DNA from: Artemisia argyi
Lineage: Eukaryota; Streptophyta; Magnoliopsida; Asterales; Asteraceae
DNA length: 64,000 nt
Assembly (NCBI GenBank): GCA_030686995.1
Contig: CM060692.1
Span: 124,119,296-124,183,295 of the forward strand
Direction: 5' to 3'
The translations under genes and the position numbers were made by a program. Below are positions 10,803 to 22,988 of this stretch, piece by piece (position 1 is the first letter of the stretch; the number at the start of each line of letters is the position of its first letter). Below the pieces are notes generated by a model. That model had not been told where the DNA came from and ran no database searches. It saw nothing but the letters and a program-made list of their open reading frames with translations.

Positions 10803-13800
10803 TTATTGGTCCATGGGGAAAGTTTAGAGATCCGGGACAACCATTGGTTGTATGTCCCCTCAAAAATAGTGTTTTAACCGATGACCATTTACTTTAAAGT
10901 TGGGACCATCAGGTTGCAATAACTCAACAGTTCCATATGGGTATACTTTTGCTATAGTAAATGGTCCAGACCAACGGGTTTTTAGTTTACCTGAGAGAAT
11001 TTTTAATCTTGAATTGAAAAGAAGAACTCTGTCACCAACGTTGAAAACGCGGTTCGTAATTTTAGAGTCATGTATCTTTTTAGTCTTTTCTTTATAGATT
11101 AAAGAATTTTAGTAAGCTTGATCACGTAATTCATTTAGTTCGTTTAGTTGAACTTTACGGTGATCACCTGCTGTCTGAAGGTCGAAATTTGCATGTTTTA
11201 AGGCCCAATAGGCCTTATGTTCTAATTCGATCGGAAGATGACATGCTTTCCCGTACACTAGCTTATATGGAGTACACCCGATGGGTGTTTTGTAAGCAGT
11301 GCGGAAAGCCCATAATGCATCGTCCAGCTTATCCGACCAAGAGGCACGGTTTTCACCAACCGTCCTCTCCAGAATTCTCTTAATACCCCGATTTGAGACC
11401 TCCACCTGCCCACTTGTTTGGGGGTGATATGCTGTCGAAAGACAGTGAGTTACACCATATTTCAGCATCACTCTTGCAAATTGTTCATTGCAGAAGTGAG
11501 TGCCACGATCACTGATAATGGCACGAGGAGTCCCGAATCTGGCAAAGAGAGACTTTAAAAATTTAACGACTACTCGGGCATCATTGGTGGGTAAAGCTTT
11601 TGCTTCAACCCATTTTGACAGATAGTCGACAGCCACGAGTATGTATTTATTCCCTCGTGAAGACGGGAATGGCCCCATAAAATCAATGCCCCACATATCA
11701 AATATTTCACAGACTTGGATGGCGTTTTGCGGCATCTCATTCTTTTTAGAAATATTCCCATGACGCTGGCAAGCGTCACAAGTTTTGATAAGTTCATGGG
11801 CGTCTTTATAGATCGTGGGCCAAAAGAATCCTGGATCAAACACCTTTTTGGCGGTGTAGTTTGGGTTATGATGTCCCCCCGTGGGTCCATCATGACAAGC
11901 TTTCAGAATTTCCATGGCTTCTTGGCCATGGACACACCGTCGGATGACTTGATCTGCACATATTTTGAATAAGTAGGGGTCGTCCCAGAAGTAATGTTTT
12001 ACATCTTTAAAGAATTTTCTTTTCTGTTAGGACGACATCCCTTTCACAACGAAATTTCCCGCATGGTAATTTGCAAAGTCGGCAAACCATGGGGTAGTGG
12101 CATCATCCCGGGTAGAGATTAGATTTAGAGTCTCCAGAGGAAAAGTTTCATTAATTTCTTTTCTCTCGAGAATATCCTGATGAGGATTTTCTAACTGGAC
12201 AAGTGATCAGCTGCAAGGTTCTCTGCTCCTTTTTTATCTCTTATGAGTATATCGAATTCCTGAAGGAGCAGGACTCAACGGAGCAGTCTTGGCTTTGCGT
12301 CCTGTTTAGTGAACAGGTATTTCAGAGCCGAATGGTCTGTATACACCACGCTTTTGGTTAAGATTAAGTAAGACCGAAATTTTTCAAAAGCATATACCAT
12401 AGCTAATAATTCATTTTCTATGGTGGTATAGAGTGTTTGAGCTTCGTTCATGGTCTTACTTGCGTAGTGTATTGGCTGGAAATGTTTGGTTTTGCGTTGC
12501 CCCAGAACTGCACCAATAGCGAAGTCGCTAGCATCGTACATAAGTTCGAAGGGTAAGTCGCAGTCGGGGGCAACAAGGATTGGTGCCTCGGTAAGCCTTT
12601 TCTTTAAAGTAGAAAAAGCTTCGATGCACTCAGGGGAAAAGATGAAAGGAGCATCCTTTTCAAGAAGATGAGTCATGGACCGGGCTATTTTGGAGAAATC
12701 CTGTATGAATCTCCGATAGAACCCGGCATGGCCGAGGAAACTCCTTATTCCTTTAACAGTGGTGGGATGAGGCAGTTTAGCAATAACATCAATTTTGGCC
12801 TTATCGACCTCAATCCCATTTTTTGAAATTTTATGGCCAAGGACAATGCCCTCCTTAACCATAAAATGGCTCTTCTCCTAGTGTAGACAAAGATTAGTTT
12901 TTTCACAACGTTGAAGCATTTTTTCTGAATGGGAGAGGCATGAGTCGAAAGAATTCCCGACGACTGAGAGGTCATCCATGAATACCTCCATGGTTTTCCC
13001 GATCATGTCGTGGAAAATAGCCATCATGCACCTCTGGAAAGTGCCCGGAGCATTGCATAACCCAAAAGGCATGCGACGATAGGCAAATGTCCCGTAAGGG
13101 CATGTGAAGGTAGTCTTCTCTTGATCCTGTGGATTAATGGGAATCTGGAAGTAACCCGAGAAGCCATCGAGGAAGCAATAATACTCATTCCCCGCTAGTC
13201 TTTCGAGCATTTGATCCATAAAGGGCAGAGGAAAATGGTCTTTGCGGTGGCTTCGTTAAGTTTTCTGTAATCGATACATACTCGCCACCCTGTAACCAAA
13301 CGAGTTGGTATCAACTCGTTATCCTCATTAGTGACAACCGTGATGCCATCCTTTTTTGGAACACAATGTATTGGGCTAACCCAAGGACTGTCTGATATAG
13401 GGTAAATCAATCCCGCATCGAGAAGTTTGATAACTTCTTCCTTGATAACTTCGTGGATTTTTGGATTCACCCTTCTTTGATGCTACACGGCAGGTTTAAA
13501 GTCCTCTTCCATTAGGATTTTGTGTGTACAAAAATCCGGGTTAATACCCTTTATGTCTGAGAGCTTCCAAGCAATTGCTTGCTTGTGGGACTTTAAAACC
13601 TTAAGCAGCGCGGTTTTCTCCTCATCCTTTAAGTCTTTTGCAATAATGACTGGTAACTTATCGTTACCTTCCAAGAATGCATATTCTAGATGAGGAGGCA
13701 GGTCCTTAAGTTCGACCTCGGGGAAATCATCATTTTTCTCAACATATTTGATTTCTGCCTTATGAAGTTGTGGAGGTAGAACAGGAATGGGAGAAGGATC

Positions 13801-15042
13801 TTTGTTCAATAACTTCTCAAGGAGAAGTATTTCCCTCTCCGGGTCAATCTCTTGGTTATCAATTCCTTCGGGACCTGAATCACTTTTGAGAAAGGCCTCT
13901 AATTCCTCAAGGACAAAATCACTTCCCTCAAATGGAGTGAGGGAAGGAGAAGAATTAGCGATTATGGGGTGAGAAGAGGTAGTGGGATTGCCACTCGGAG
14001 AATTATCAACGAATCCAAGGATTTCCTGAGCATACTCCTCGGATGCAATGTCAATGACATCAATTCGGTTGACCGATTCAGCATCATAATTCGAGGAGTA
14101 TCTCGAGGTTTGATCAAGGTTGAACGTTATCGCTTCAGTGCCAACTCGTAACGTGATTTCCTCATCAAAAACATCGATTGATGCACGTCCCGTTCTTAAG
14201 AATCCCCTCCCAAGAATGAGAGGAACTCTTGGATCTGCATCGAAATCAACAACGACAAAGTCTGCCAGAAAATGGAACTTTCCCACTCTTACAAATACGT
14301 CCTCGGCAATACCAAGGGGACGTGAAATTGAACGGTCAGCAAGCTCGAGAGTCATGCATGTGGGACTAAGTGCCTGAAGAGAGAGCTTTTTCCAAACTGA
14401 GTGGGGCATTAAGTTGATGCTTGCACCAAGATCGGCCAAGGCAAAACATTCAACCATCCCCGGGAAAATACATGGTATTAGAAATCTCCCGGGGTCTCCT
14501 AGCTTCTCGGGAAGCTGTTTCAACAGAACTGCAGAGCAGTTTTCATTGAGTGGAGTTCGTGCCATCTCAAACAGTTTTTCTTTATTGCTCAACAGGTTTT
14601 TGATTGTCGATGCGAATTTGGGCATTAAAAGAAGAGCATCCGCGAAACTAATATCGAAGTGTAGTTCTTGAAAAATCTGAAAGAATTTTTCCATCTGGTG
14701 ATTAGCTTTTTCACGGAGTTTCTGGTCTTGCAATCGTGAGGGATATGGAATTGTTGGTTTTGGGTTGGCTTTTGGATTTTCAACAGGACCTTCGGTAGTT
14801 TCATACATGACTCTTTTAGGGGGATTCGGGACCGGGACAACTGGAGGAGGGATGTCATTGGTACCTCCGTTATTATTAGGAAGTACCGTATTCGTAGTAT
14901 CCTCAGTTTCACATTCCTCTACCGGGATAGGAGAAGAGGTAGACGGAGCTGTGGGTCCTTTGTAAGAAACTCCACTTCTTGTGGTGATCTCCTTTACATC
15001 GCCCCTCGGATTAGCGATCGTGTTGCTAGGTAAAGTAGTTCC
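10803..15042 (-). pseudogene. Athila A pol: protease, RT, RNase H, integrase (broken)
   Basis: The frame continues from gag through a single TGA (15040-15042). The protease carries [13 protein letters not shown] (D-L-G form, usual for Athila) near 14430 and [11 protein letters not shown] near 14210. A TAG at 13480-13482 replaces a Gln codon. RT starts near 13470; a 1-nt deletion near 13243 shifts frame. Then come [16 protein letters not shown] and FMDDLSVVG (about 12985). A TAG at about 12880 and a TGA at 12272-12274 replace Trp codons. RNase H has [13 protein letters not shown] and YTDHSAL. Another 1-nt deletion lies near 12195 and a TAA near 12027. The integrase frame 11109-11915 has the H-H-C-C zinc finger (CDACQRHGN), [19 protein letters not shown] and [11 protein letters not shown]. 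The C-terminal part reaches the stop at 10803-10805. Confidence 0.9.
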
Positions 15043-16554
15043 TCAGCCCGAGGGTCGATCATTAAAAGACTTCTTCAAATCAGATATTTGACTAACCAGC
15101 ATTTTGTTAAGTTCATCTTGGGATTTCATAAACTGTTTTAATAACTCATCATGTGATGGTCCAGTTGGAACAATGGCTTGATTTTGGTTTGGAAAATTTT
15201 GAGCCCGATTGTTCTGGAAATTCCCATGTTGCTGGTTGTTATTACCCTGGAAGTGGTTTTGTTGTTGAAAATTACCCTGTGGGTAATTGTTCTGACCTTG
15301 ATTTCGGTTATAATTCCCTTGGTTCTTATTTTGTTGAACCTGGTTTTGACCAGGGTTGAAATTCCCTTGGTTATTAAAACCTTGGTTCATTCGGTTCTGG
15401 TTCTGATTCTGGTTAAAGTTCTGGTTTCTGTTTTGACCATTTTGATTCTGGGACTGATTAAACCCTGGTGGTCCAATGTAGTTATTAGATTGGTAGCTCA
15501 AAAGGTTTCGATCTCCTTGCGGTTGGTAAGAATTACCTCCCGTATTATAGGAACCTTGAGCTGTGTACACGTTTTCACGAGCCGAGCCACCGGAGGCTAG
15601 GCACTCTGTGTAAGGATGTGGACCACCGCAAGTTTCACAACTTGGGTTAACAGCTTTGACCTGATTATGATTTGTCTGATGGATACGCAAAACTGCTGTA
15701 GACAAATCATCAAGCTTTTTAGCTAGGCTGGATATTTCATTGCTTGCTGGAGTGACATACTTAAACGAGTCGTTCCTCTCAGCAGAGGAGTCCCAAAAAT
15801 TATGATGGACAGTCATGTTTTCGATAAAGTTATAGCACTCTTCAGGGGTCCTTTTCATAAAGGTGCCCCCAGCAGCAGCATTGATGGTGTCACGATGACG
15901 GAGTGTCAAACCATTATAAAAGGTATCAATAATGGTGACAAGAAGCATGTTATGATTGGGACACCGATCAATAGCAAGTTTGTAGCGTTCCCATGCCTCA
16001 AATAAGGACTCTTCGGGAAGCTGTTTGAAGTTGCTGATATCATTCCTCAGCTTTGTGACCATAGATGGTGGAAAATATTTGGCCAGAAATTTAGTGATCA
16101 TCTCATCAAAAGTGTGGATCGAATTCTTTGGAAGTCGATCGAACCAGGAAGTCGCATGATGAGTGAGGGAATAGGGAAAAAGGTACAAGCGTAGGCCGTC
16201 GTCGGTGACGCCATTTTGTTTCATGCTCTGGGTGACAGTTAAAAATTTTTCGAGATGCTTGTTAGCATCGTCACCCGGCAATCCGTGGAACTGGCACGAA
16301 TTCTGGATTTGCTGTATCATGTGGTGTTTTAATCCAAAGTTCGTGGCTCCAATAGTGAGTGGTGCAATGGGTCCACCCCTCCCTTGCATGGTAGGTTGAC
16401 ACAGTTCCTCCATTGTTCGGGTGTCAGGTACTGGTTCTTCCTTGGGAGGGAATGGGGGCTCGTCGTTCATTTTTGAAGTTTGCTTTTCTTCAACAGTACG
16501 TAACTTAGTTACGTTTTTTCCTTTATTACGCTTTGTTTGCGAACGAGTGCGCAT
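15043..16554 (-). CDS. Athila A Gag
   Basis: 503-residue frame starting MRTRSQTKR, the same start as in element B. It holds the Athila capsid-type region (Retrotrans_gag family): FHGLPGDDANKHLEKFL at about residue 90, LFPYSLTHHATSWF, KFLAKYFPPS and SLFEAWERYK. A C-x2-C-x3-H-x4-C knuckle ([13 protein letters not shown]) follows near residue 305, then an Asn/Gln-rich low-complexity stretch of over 100 residues. Gag packages the RNA and forms particles. A TGA right after DRPSG ends it. In element B the same point reads straight into protease, so this stop is probably a mutation, not a programmed boundary. Confidence 0.9.
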   Translation of the reverse strand: MRTRSQTKRNKGKNVTKLRTVEEKQTSKMNDEPPFPPKEEPVPDTRTMEELCQPTMQGRGGPIAPLTIGATNFGLKHHMIQQIQNSCQFHGLPGDDANKHLEKFLTVTQSMKQNGVTDDGLRLYLFPYSLTHHATSWFDRLPKNSIHTFDEMITKFLAKYFPPSMVTKLRNDISNFKQLPEESLFEAWERYKLAIDRCPNHNMLLVTIIDTFYNGLTLRHRDTINAAAGGTFMKRTPEECYNFIENMTVHHNFWDSSAERNDSFKYVTPASNEISSLAKKLDDLSTAVLRIHQTNHNQVKAVNPSCETCGGPHPYTECLASGGSARENVYTAQGSYNTGGNSYQPQGDRNLLSYQSNNYIGPPGFNQSQNQNGQNRNQNFNQNQNQNRMNQGFNNQGNFNPGQNQVQQNKNQGNYNRNQGQNNYPQGNFQQQNHFQGNNNQQHGNFQNNRAQNFPNQNQAIVPTGPSHDELLKQFMKSQDELNKMLVSQISDLKKSFNDRPSG

Positions 16555-17159
16555 GCACTAAAAACGGTATCAATTAAAACAAGACAGAGGCAAAACGACA
16601 GTGAACTTGAATCCAATAATCACAAATGAACAGCTCCTTTAAAAAAGGTACACTATTCACAAGGATACAATGGTAAGTTTTAAATCTTAAGTTTGGGAAC
16701 TTATTATGTTCACACCCCCAGTTGGTAGGTTTTCTGCCTTGGTTTTCGGTGGTAAACTTTTATGTAATTATATTAACAGTAAAATGTTTTTGGCTTTTCA
16801 TGTATGGGTGAAAAAACTTGGACAATATTTTTGGAACTGATTCGTTAACCGAAATCGTTCCTTTAAGACTACTCGCAAGCTGGCGGGAGGAAATAAATGG
16901 ATTCCTGTTAAGTTCGCAATTTAATGTTAGAACTTACCTTAAACCAACTGTATAGGTTGTAATCGTAAAGATAACGAAGTAAATTAACTTCACAGTTTGT
17001 TTTGTTGTTTATGATTTGTTTGGTGTTTTTAACACTTCAGGAGAAATGTTAATGAACTTTTTCAGATATGATTTTGATTTTCACAAAGTGATGGTATTTG
17101 TACAGGATGGTTTTTTGAAAACCACTTAACCTAAAACGTTTTGAAATACGCAACAACCT
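16555..17159 (-). other. Athila A leader between primer site and gag
   Basis: About 600 bp non-coding leader, homologous to 34275-34847 of element B (for example the CCTCCCGCCAGC and GATTTCGGTTAACGAA blocks). It probably holds packaging signals; none can be named from sequence alone. Confidence 0.6.
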
Positions 17160-17176
17160 CCCCGGCAGCGGTGCCA
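17160..17176 (-). other. Primer binding site, Athila A
   Basis: On the minus strand TGGCACCGCTGCCGGGG, five bases inside the LTR end. It resembles the complement of plant tRNA-Asp 3' ends (TGGCGCCGTTGCCGGGG), the usual Athila primer. Confidence 0.75.
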
Positions 17177-17181
17177 AATTT

Positions 17182-20100
17182 TTACTCCTCCTAAACCAAC
17201 CAGTCAACCGTGTGCAGTTGATAGGCCCACCTAGGAGAAAGTGCAAGTTTATATTGACCATGGAAATATAGGAAAATCCCCGGGTCGTTAAGTCCCAACG
17301 AGATTGAAATTGTATTTTGAATGTTTAAGGGAATGAGTGGTACTGAGGACAGTAACAAAAATGATTGAGGAACGATTATACTACTGATTGCTTGGTATTT
17401 GGATAATATGAAAAGATATAAACAATAACAGAGATACACACAAAAGCACAAATTAGGAAATCAGATAACAGACAGAGAAAAGTGGGTTTTATCAAATTAC
17501 AAACTACAGGGGGTACAATTGAAACTTTTTAAAACTTAAAATTAAAAGAAAATTTAAAATGATATTAAAATTATGAAAATGATTATTTTAATATTTAATT
17601 ACTATTTAATTAATTAAAACTATTTAATAAGTAAATTAAACCTAAGTTAAATTAACTAAAAATTATAAAGATTACAATTTAAAATAAAAACTTGCAAAAA
17701 TAATTTCTAAACCTTAAAAAGAACTTGAAGAAAGTATAAAAAATGAAAATAAATATTTTTCTCTTTTTATGAGTTTTCTATTAATTAAAAACTATTTATC
17801 TTAATTAAACTAGTTAAACTATTTTAAATTACTATTAATACCTAAATGACTTATAAAATTATGGAAAAATTTATAAAACTAATTAACCATTACAGGAATC
17901 CTAAAAAATTATAAAAAGTTACTAAAAATTATATTTAAGCTATTTACTAATTAATTACTTATTAATTAATTTAAATCTAATTTAATTAAATTAAATAATA
18001 AAATTGGAAAATGGACAGTAGAAATTATGAAATTATTTTCTAAAAGTCTTAACTAATTTATAAAACCTTGGAAAAATATAAAATTATACTGTTGTTAATC
18101 AAAATTAAAGAAGTTTAATTAATTACTAATATTACCTATTTAATTATTTAAACTATTTTTAAATCTAATAAATAGTAAACTGCTTAGAAAAAATCTAAGA
18201 AAATTATTTTAACTACTTAAAGGTAATAGGAAATTAAGAAAATTATGAAAATGGACAGGTGCTTATTATTAAGCTAAAAGGAAAATTAAATAGATAATTT
18301 CTATTAAATAGAAGCTATCAGTATAATTAAAGTTGGCTTTTTCTGGTTTTTCTTTTATAGAACTATTAGAATACTTAAATTATGAAACTTTTACAAAGAC
18401 AACTAATTTGGAAACTAAGAATAAGCACTGTGAGTGCTTATTACCCTAGACAGTTGACTAAGTTTGACCACACAAAGAAATAAGCTCAAATTGAGTTATG
18501 TGGGGTCCATACTTATTAAGTCTGGTTTACCTAAGTTACTTGGACTTGAATAATCTAGACTTGATGAGATAAGCTCATGGGATAAGCTAAAAAGCTATAA
18601 TAAGCAACTGCTTATTTGGGTTCTGGGTTAGAAATGGGACAGAGTTATGAGGGTGATTTAGGTGGGGTCCACTGATCACTAGGTCAAACAAAGGGTCAAA
18701 TCTTGAACCTTGGTAGGATGGGGGTTGTAAGAACCAAGATTTGGAGTGTGGGACCCACTAGGGTGGTCACAATCAACTACCAAAGTGGTGGTGGTGAGAT
18801 GGTGTCTGTGTAGCAGGGCAAAGCCCTTTCCCTGCAGGTGTGTTCCAGGTGTAAAATGGTCACCTAGAAAAATTCATAAAAATGTAACAACCATGGAAAT
18901 CTTAAGTTCTACTGATAAATATTACTCCCAACAAGTTTCAAATCTTAAGATTGAACACAAAATTTTAGATAAATCATGCCATTTTGAGGATTTCTGAGGT
19001 TGTGCACTTTTGACTTTATGAGAAAAACTAAAATTTTGACTTATGTGAACTTTGATCTCAATTTTATGACTGATATTGATTATTTAAGCTATATGGATAC
19101 TAAATTAAGCTAGGACTTGCACTTATGAGATAAAATGAAGCTTATGCCTTTCTAAGTCCTTCACAGTTGGATTTTAAGCTAAATAATTTGTGATTTTGAC
19201 TTTCCTGCTTATTACCACCAAAGATTTGACTATTTTGGTGTTCTAATGGTCTAAGTATGGTGTGAGAATACTAAGTGAACATTAATACTCACTAAATCAC
19301 TCAATACAGCTTAAATCTAAACACTACCTTAACAAACCTACTTTGTGATTATCAAAGAAAATGATTGATTTGATCCTCAATTCTGTTGTCAATCCTTATA
19401 TTATCATTATTAAAGACCAAATACACATGAACCGGTAAAAACACAACCTTTAAACTCAGAAATGACAAAGATGGTTTTTTAACTGTGAAAATGAAATTTC
19501 TATCAACTTAAGGATTTCAACAAACAAGCAATTGATTTTAGGTTAGATTATGATTAACTAACATTGAATAAACACAAATAAGCAAGATTGAGCACCTAAA
19601 CAATAATACAATAAGAAATGCTAAAAATGAATGTTTGAACTTACAAAATGCAATCCTGCTGAGACTAAGGAACAAGAACCAAGAACAATCCTATAGAATC
19701 TCCACAGATTCACTAACCCAAGGCCTTCCAGAATCAACCCTGCTCCATTGCTTATCACCAAGAATTTGATACTTTGACTTTCGTTGACTGTTTTTATGTT
19801 TATGAGTTATTTATATCTAGATCTTGTTTTAAGGTTTCTAAAAGCTTTAATGAGCTTCCTAGGAGCTTATGTGAGCTTGAGAGTCTATATAATCTAACAA
19901 TAACAAGAACACAGCTTATTAAGAAATTTGAAATGAAAATGAAAAGCTTAATAGTGCACTGAGAATGATAACTTGAAACTTTGAAAGCTTAAATTGCACT
20001 GAAACTTTTAAAAGAAACTAATTCGACATACAAGAAATAAAATTATACTAGATATCTTTTTCTTCTGCTTCCCCTTCTCTCTTTACAGAAAATTGAGACT

Positions 20101-21327
20101 CCCCACATGCCTCTGATCTTTTCCCACTTCACTTTGTGACCATTGGATGGGTCAATTTGATCTCAGCCGTTTAAACTGAATTTGGCGCCAAAAGTCATAC
20201 ACGTTTACTTGGGGCCAAAGTTGTGCAATTAAAGAATATTGGGATCATGTGAAGGTGGCAGGGGACAATTGAGATAGTTTTCAGACAAGTTGGGGTGATA
20301 TGGAAGAAAACAGAGGTCAAGGTATGGTTTGGAGTGAAAATTGGTGTGGGGATGCATTAATGTGGGTTGTGGGCTAGCTGTGAGGTGGAAAGGTGGTGAG
20401 GTGAGAGTAGATGATGAGGTGGATAGGTGGTGAGGTGGTGGAAAACCACCTGGTTTTCTGGTTTCAGGCTGGAGAGGAGAGGGATGAACAGTGGAGGGTG
20501 GTTTGGCGGTATTCGGAGGTCAAACGGGGTTTAAGCCGTTTTTTATAATAAAGGGGTGTGTGGGCTGATCTTATTTTGGGCCTAGGGGGTGGGCTTGGTA
20601 TTGTTTTGTGTTTGGATTTGGATTAGGTTTTATTTTGGGTTTATAATAAAAGGGTCCGGTTGGTATGTGGTATTAAACAAGGACCAAATTTGTAATTTGG
20701 TGAAAATTTAAGGACTGAATTTGTCACTTTTCCAAACCACTTTCAAGGACTAAACCTGCAATAAAACCATAACACAAGGACAAAAGATGTAATTTTTTCA
20801 TTTTTAAAACCCAGGGACCTTTTCTGCCAATTCCTCAAACTCTAGGGACCAAGCTGTAATTTTCTGAAAATTGAAGGGTTTAAGTTGTAATTTCCCAAAA
20901 GTTATCATAAGGACCAATTTTGTCATTTAAGAATAGTTCAAGGTTTATTTTTCATATTTTTCCATTTTCAAAACCTTAAGGACTATATTTGACATTTTTG
21001 AAACTTGAGGGACTAAAGTTGTCATGTTGTAATTTTTAACTTTAAAGGACTAATCTTGACAACTTATGAATCCCTAAGGACCTTTGATGATATTTTTCAT
21101 GTTTTGATTTACCAGGGACTAGTTTTGACAACTTTTGAAATTTGAGGGACTGAAACTGCCAATTATGCAAACTTTGTACGTTTTTCATTTTTTTTTATTA
21201 TTTTGCATTTAAAACATATAAAACACACTTCTACGATATTTTCAGTATTTTGATGCATATTTGAGTGTTTTTGAATGTTTTGGCAGTTCAGATTGGTATA
21301 AAATGATGAGTATTTAGACGCTCATCA
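17182..21327 (-). repeat. Athila A 5' LTR
   Basis: 4146 bp, near-identical to 5696-9892. E2F-like palindrome at 20181-20192. The TATA position near 20090 is mutated (CTGTAAAG). No gene: the short frames at 18746-18997 and 19774-19962 are LTR noise. Confidence 0.9.
20181..20192. promoter_or_regulatory. E2F-like site in Athila A 5' LTR
   Basis: TTTGGCGCCAAA, identical to the copy in the 3' LTR. Confidence 0.6.
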
Positions 21328-21332
21328 ATGAA
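21328..21332. repeat. TSD of Athila A, right copy (ATGAA)
   Basis: Identical to 5691-5695. Confidence 0.9.
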
Positions 21333-21660
21333 CTTATTGTCAACTTGAAGGTCCAAGAAGAAATTATAAGAAGAGATTCGGAAATGATCAAAGTCAAGAA
21401 AGAACAAACTAAATCCATTGCTCTAAAAGCCAAAAAGGAACCTAGTGACGATGATGATTCAAGTGACGAGAGTGAAGATGAAGAATATGCAATGGCCGTA
21501 AGAGAATTCAAGAAATTCTTCAAAAGACGAGGAAGATTCACTAGATTACCACGAGACGAAAGAAAGTCGTTCCAAAGAAATAGAGGTGATAACTACGGGA
21601 AAAGAAAGTGTTTTAGATGTGGAAGACAAATCATCTCATTGGTGAATGTCTAAAGCCACC
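21333..21660 (+). pseudogene. Copia gag, C-terminal part with zinc knuckle
   Basis: Continues the frame broken at 5695: [15 protein letters not shown], then an acidic stretch ([13 protein letters not shown]), a basic stretch ([10 protein letters not shown]) and the start of a CCHC knuckle CFRCG near 21610. A small frameshift inside the knuckle moves NHLIGEC to the frame that carries protease. So the RNA-binding knuckle of this copy is split between two frames. Confidence 0.85.
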
Positions 21661-22219
21661 GGGTTATGAAAATCAAGGCGCCTTCGTTAGTGGAACATGG
21701 AGTGATAGTGACAAAGAAGAAGTGGAAAAACCAAGAGACAAAAAATGTTTTGTGGCCAAAGCGACCGATGAAATATGTTTAGGAATAGACTTGGAGCCTG
21801 ACAAATGGATCAAGGATAGCGGATGTTCGAGGCACATGACGGGGAACAGCAAGCTGTTTTCTACATATAAGGCATACAATGGAGGTAACGTTATTTTTGG
21901 TAGTGACTTGCGTGAAAAAATTATTGGCAAAGGTACGATCTCTCAAGACTCACTTACTATTGAAAATGTTGAGCATGTAGATAATTTAACATATAACTTG
22001 CTTAGAATAGGCCAAATATGTGATAATAAATGTGGGGTTACCTTTACCGATAGGGATAGCGAAATAGTTAAGAATGGAAAGGTTATAGGTAGAGGATTTA
22101 GGAAAGGAGGCATACATGTTATGAAACTAGGAAACAAACCGGAAGATAGGATATGCCTAACAACCCTAGACGAAAACTCTACATTGTGGCATAGGATATT
22201 AGGACATGCGAACATGTAA
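21640..22219 (+). pseudogene. Copia protease and integrase zinc-finger start
   Basis: This frame begins in the second half of the Gag knuckle ([11 protein letters not shown]). It then shows KWIKDSGCSRHMTG: D-S-G is the protease catalytic triad (usual form D-S-G-A/C-S) near residue 60 of the frame. The NLLRIGQICD block and the integrase-leading motif LWHRILGHANM (the two His of the HHCC finger) follow. It ends at a TAA (22217-22219) where related elements read on. The protease cuts the polyprotein; this copy is cut off from its integrase by the stop. Confidence 0.85.
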
Positions 22220-22988
22220 CAAATACAATCCTTGGCCTCTAAAGAACTAGTTAGAAACTTGCCTAACTTAAGATATGACAAACACTTTTGTGATGCATGT
22301 AAAATTGGAAAACAACCTCATGCTAGTCACAAAGCTAAGAATATAGTCTCCACTACTAGGTGGATAGAATTATTACATATGGATCTATTTGGTTCATCCG
22401 CTTGGCGGAGCTATGGAGGAAACAATTATACCTTAGTAATAGTAGATGACTATTCACGATACACGTGGACTAGGTTCTTAAGTGACAAAACCCAAGCCTT
22501 TGAAAAATTTGAAATATTTAGTAAAATGATTCAAAATAAATTAGGATGCACAATAGTATCTATTAGGACAGACCATGGTAGGGAATTTAAATGGAATATC
22601 TCACAATTTCTCCGCTCCTCGTACTCCTCAATCAAATGGCGTAGTAGAAAGAATGAATAGGTCACTACAAGAAATGAGTTGAACAATGTTAAATGAACAA
22701 TCCATCCCACAAAAATTTTGGTGTCACGCTGTAGATACATCAACATATATTATTAATAGGGTATCAATTAGGAGAATTTTAGGAAAAACTCCTTATGAGT
22801 TACTAAGAGGAAGAAAACCTAGCCTAAGCTACTTTAGGGTATTCGGAAGTAAATGTTATATTTTAAACACTAAGGATTATCTTACTAAGTTTGACCCAAA
22901 ATCATACAAAGGTATATTTTTAGGCTACTCGCAAAATAGTAAAGTATATATAATACTTAACAAATACACTATTAAAGTAGAAGAATAA
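22220..22988 (+). pseudogene. Copia integrase
   Basis: The frame 22232-22660 has the Cys half of the zinc finger (CDACKIGKQ) and the rve core: LLHMDLFGSS (first Asp), VDDYSRYTW and IRTDHGREF (second Asp). Just after, a deletion with a frameshift near 22590-22620 removes residues before the APRTPQSNGVVER-like segment that should carry the catalytic Glu, and that segment is read in another frame. The frame 22686-22988 holds the C-terminal part (LGKTPYELLRGRKP, FRVFGSKCY, GIFLGYS). Integrase would insert the cDNA; this copy is inactive. Confidence 0.85.

Larger units (their letters stand above)
5696..21327 (-). mobile_element. Athila-clade LTR retrotransposon A (15.6 kb, minus strand)
   Basis: Complete element bounded by the 5-bp TSD ATGAA inside copia gag. 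LTRs are 4.2 kb (5696-9892, the 3' LTR) and 4.15 kb (17182-21327, the 5' LTR). On the minus strand the order is 5' LTR, tRNA-Asp-type primer site (17160-17176), leader, gag (16554), protease, RT, RNase H, integrase (to 10803), structured 3' UTR, polypurine tract and 3' LTR. The coding region holds at least six stops and two 1-nt deletions, so it is defective. The LTR copies differ by scattered substitutions and one 51-bp gap (left copy 8451-8512 has more sequence). Confidence 0.92.

Noticed and set aside
14120..14671. Plus-strand frames at 14120-14377 and 14414-14671 (and similar ones at 38654-39214 on the minus strand)
   Set aside because: Antisense shadows of the Athila protease and gag region. 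They recur only because the coding strand is conserved.
17160..17176. tRNA gene at the primer site
   Set aside because: Only the 17-18-nt complement of a tRNA end is present, with no cloverleaf around it.
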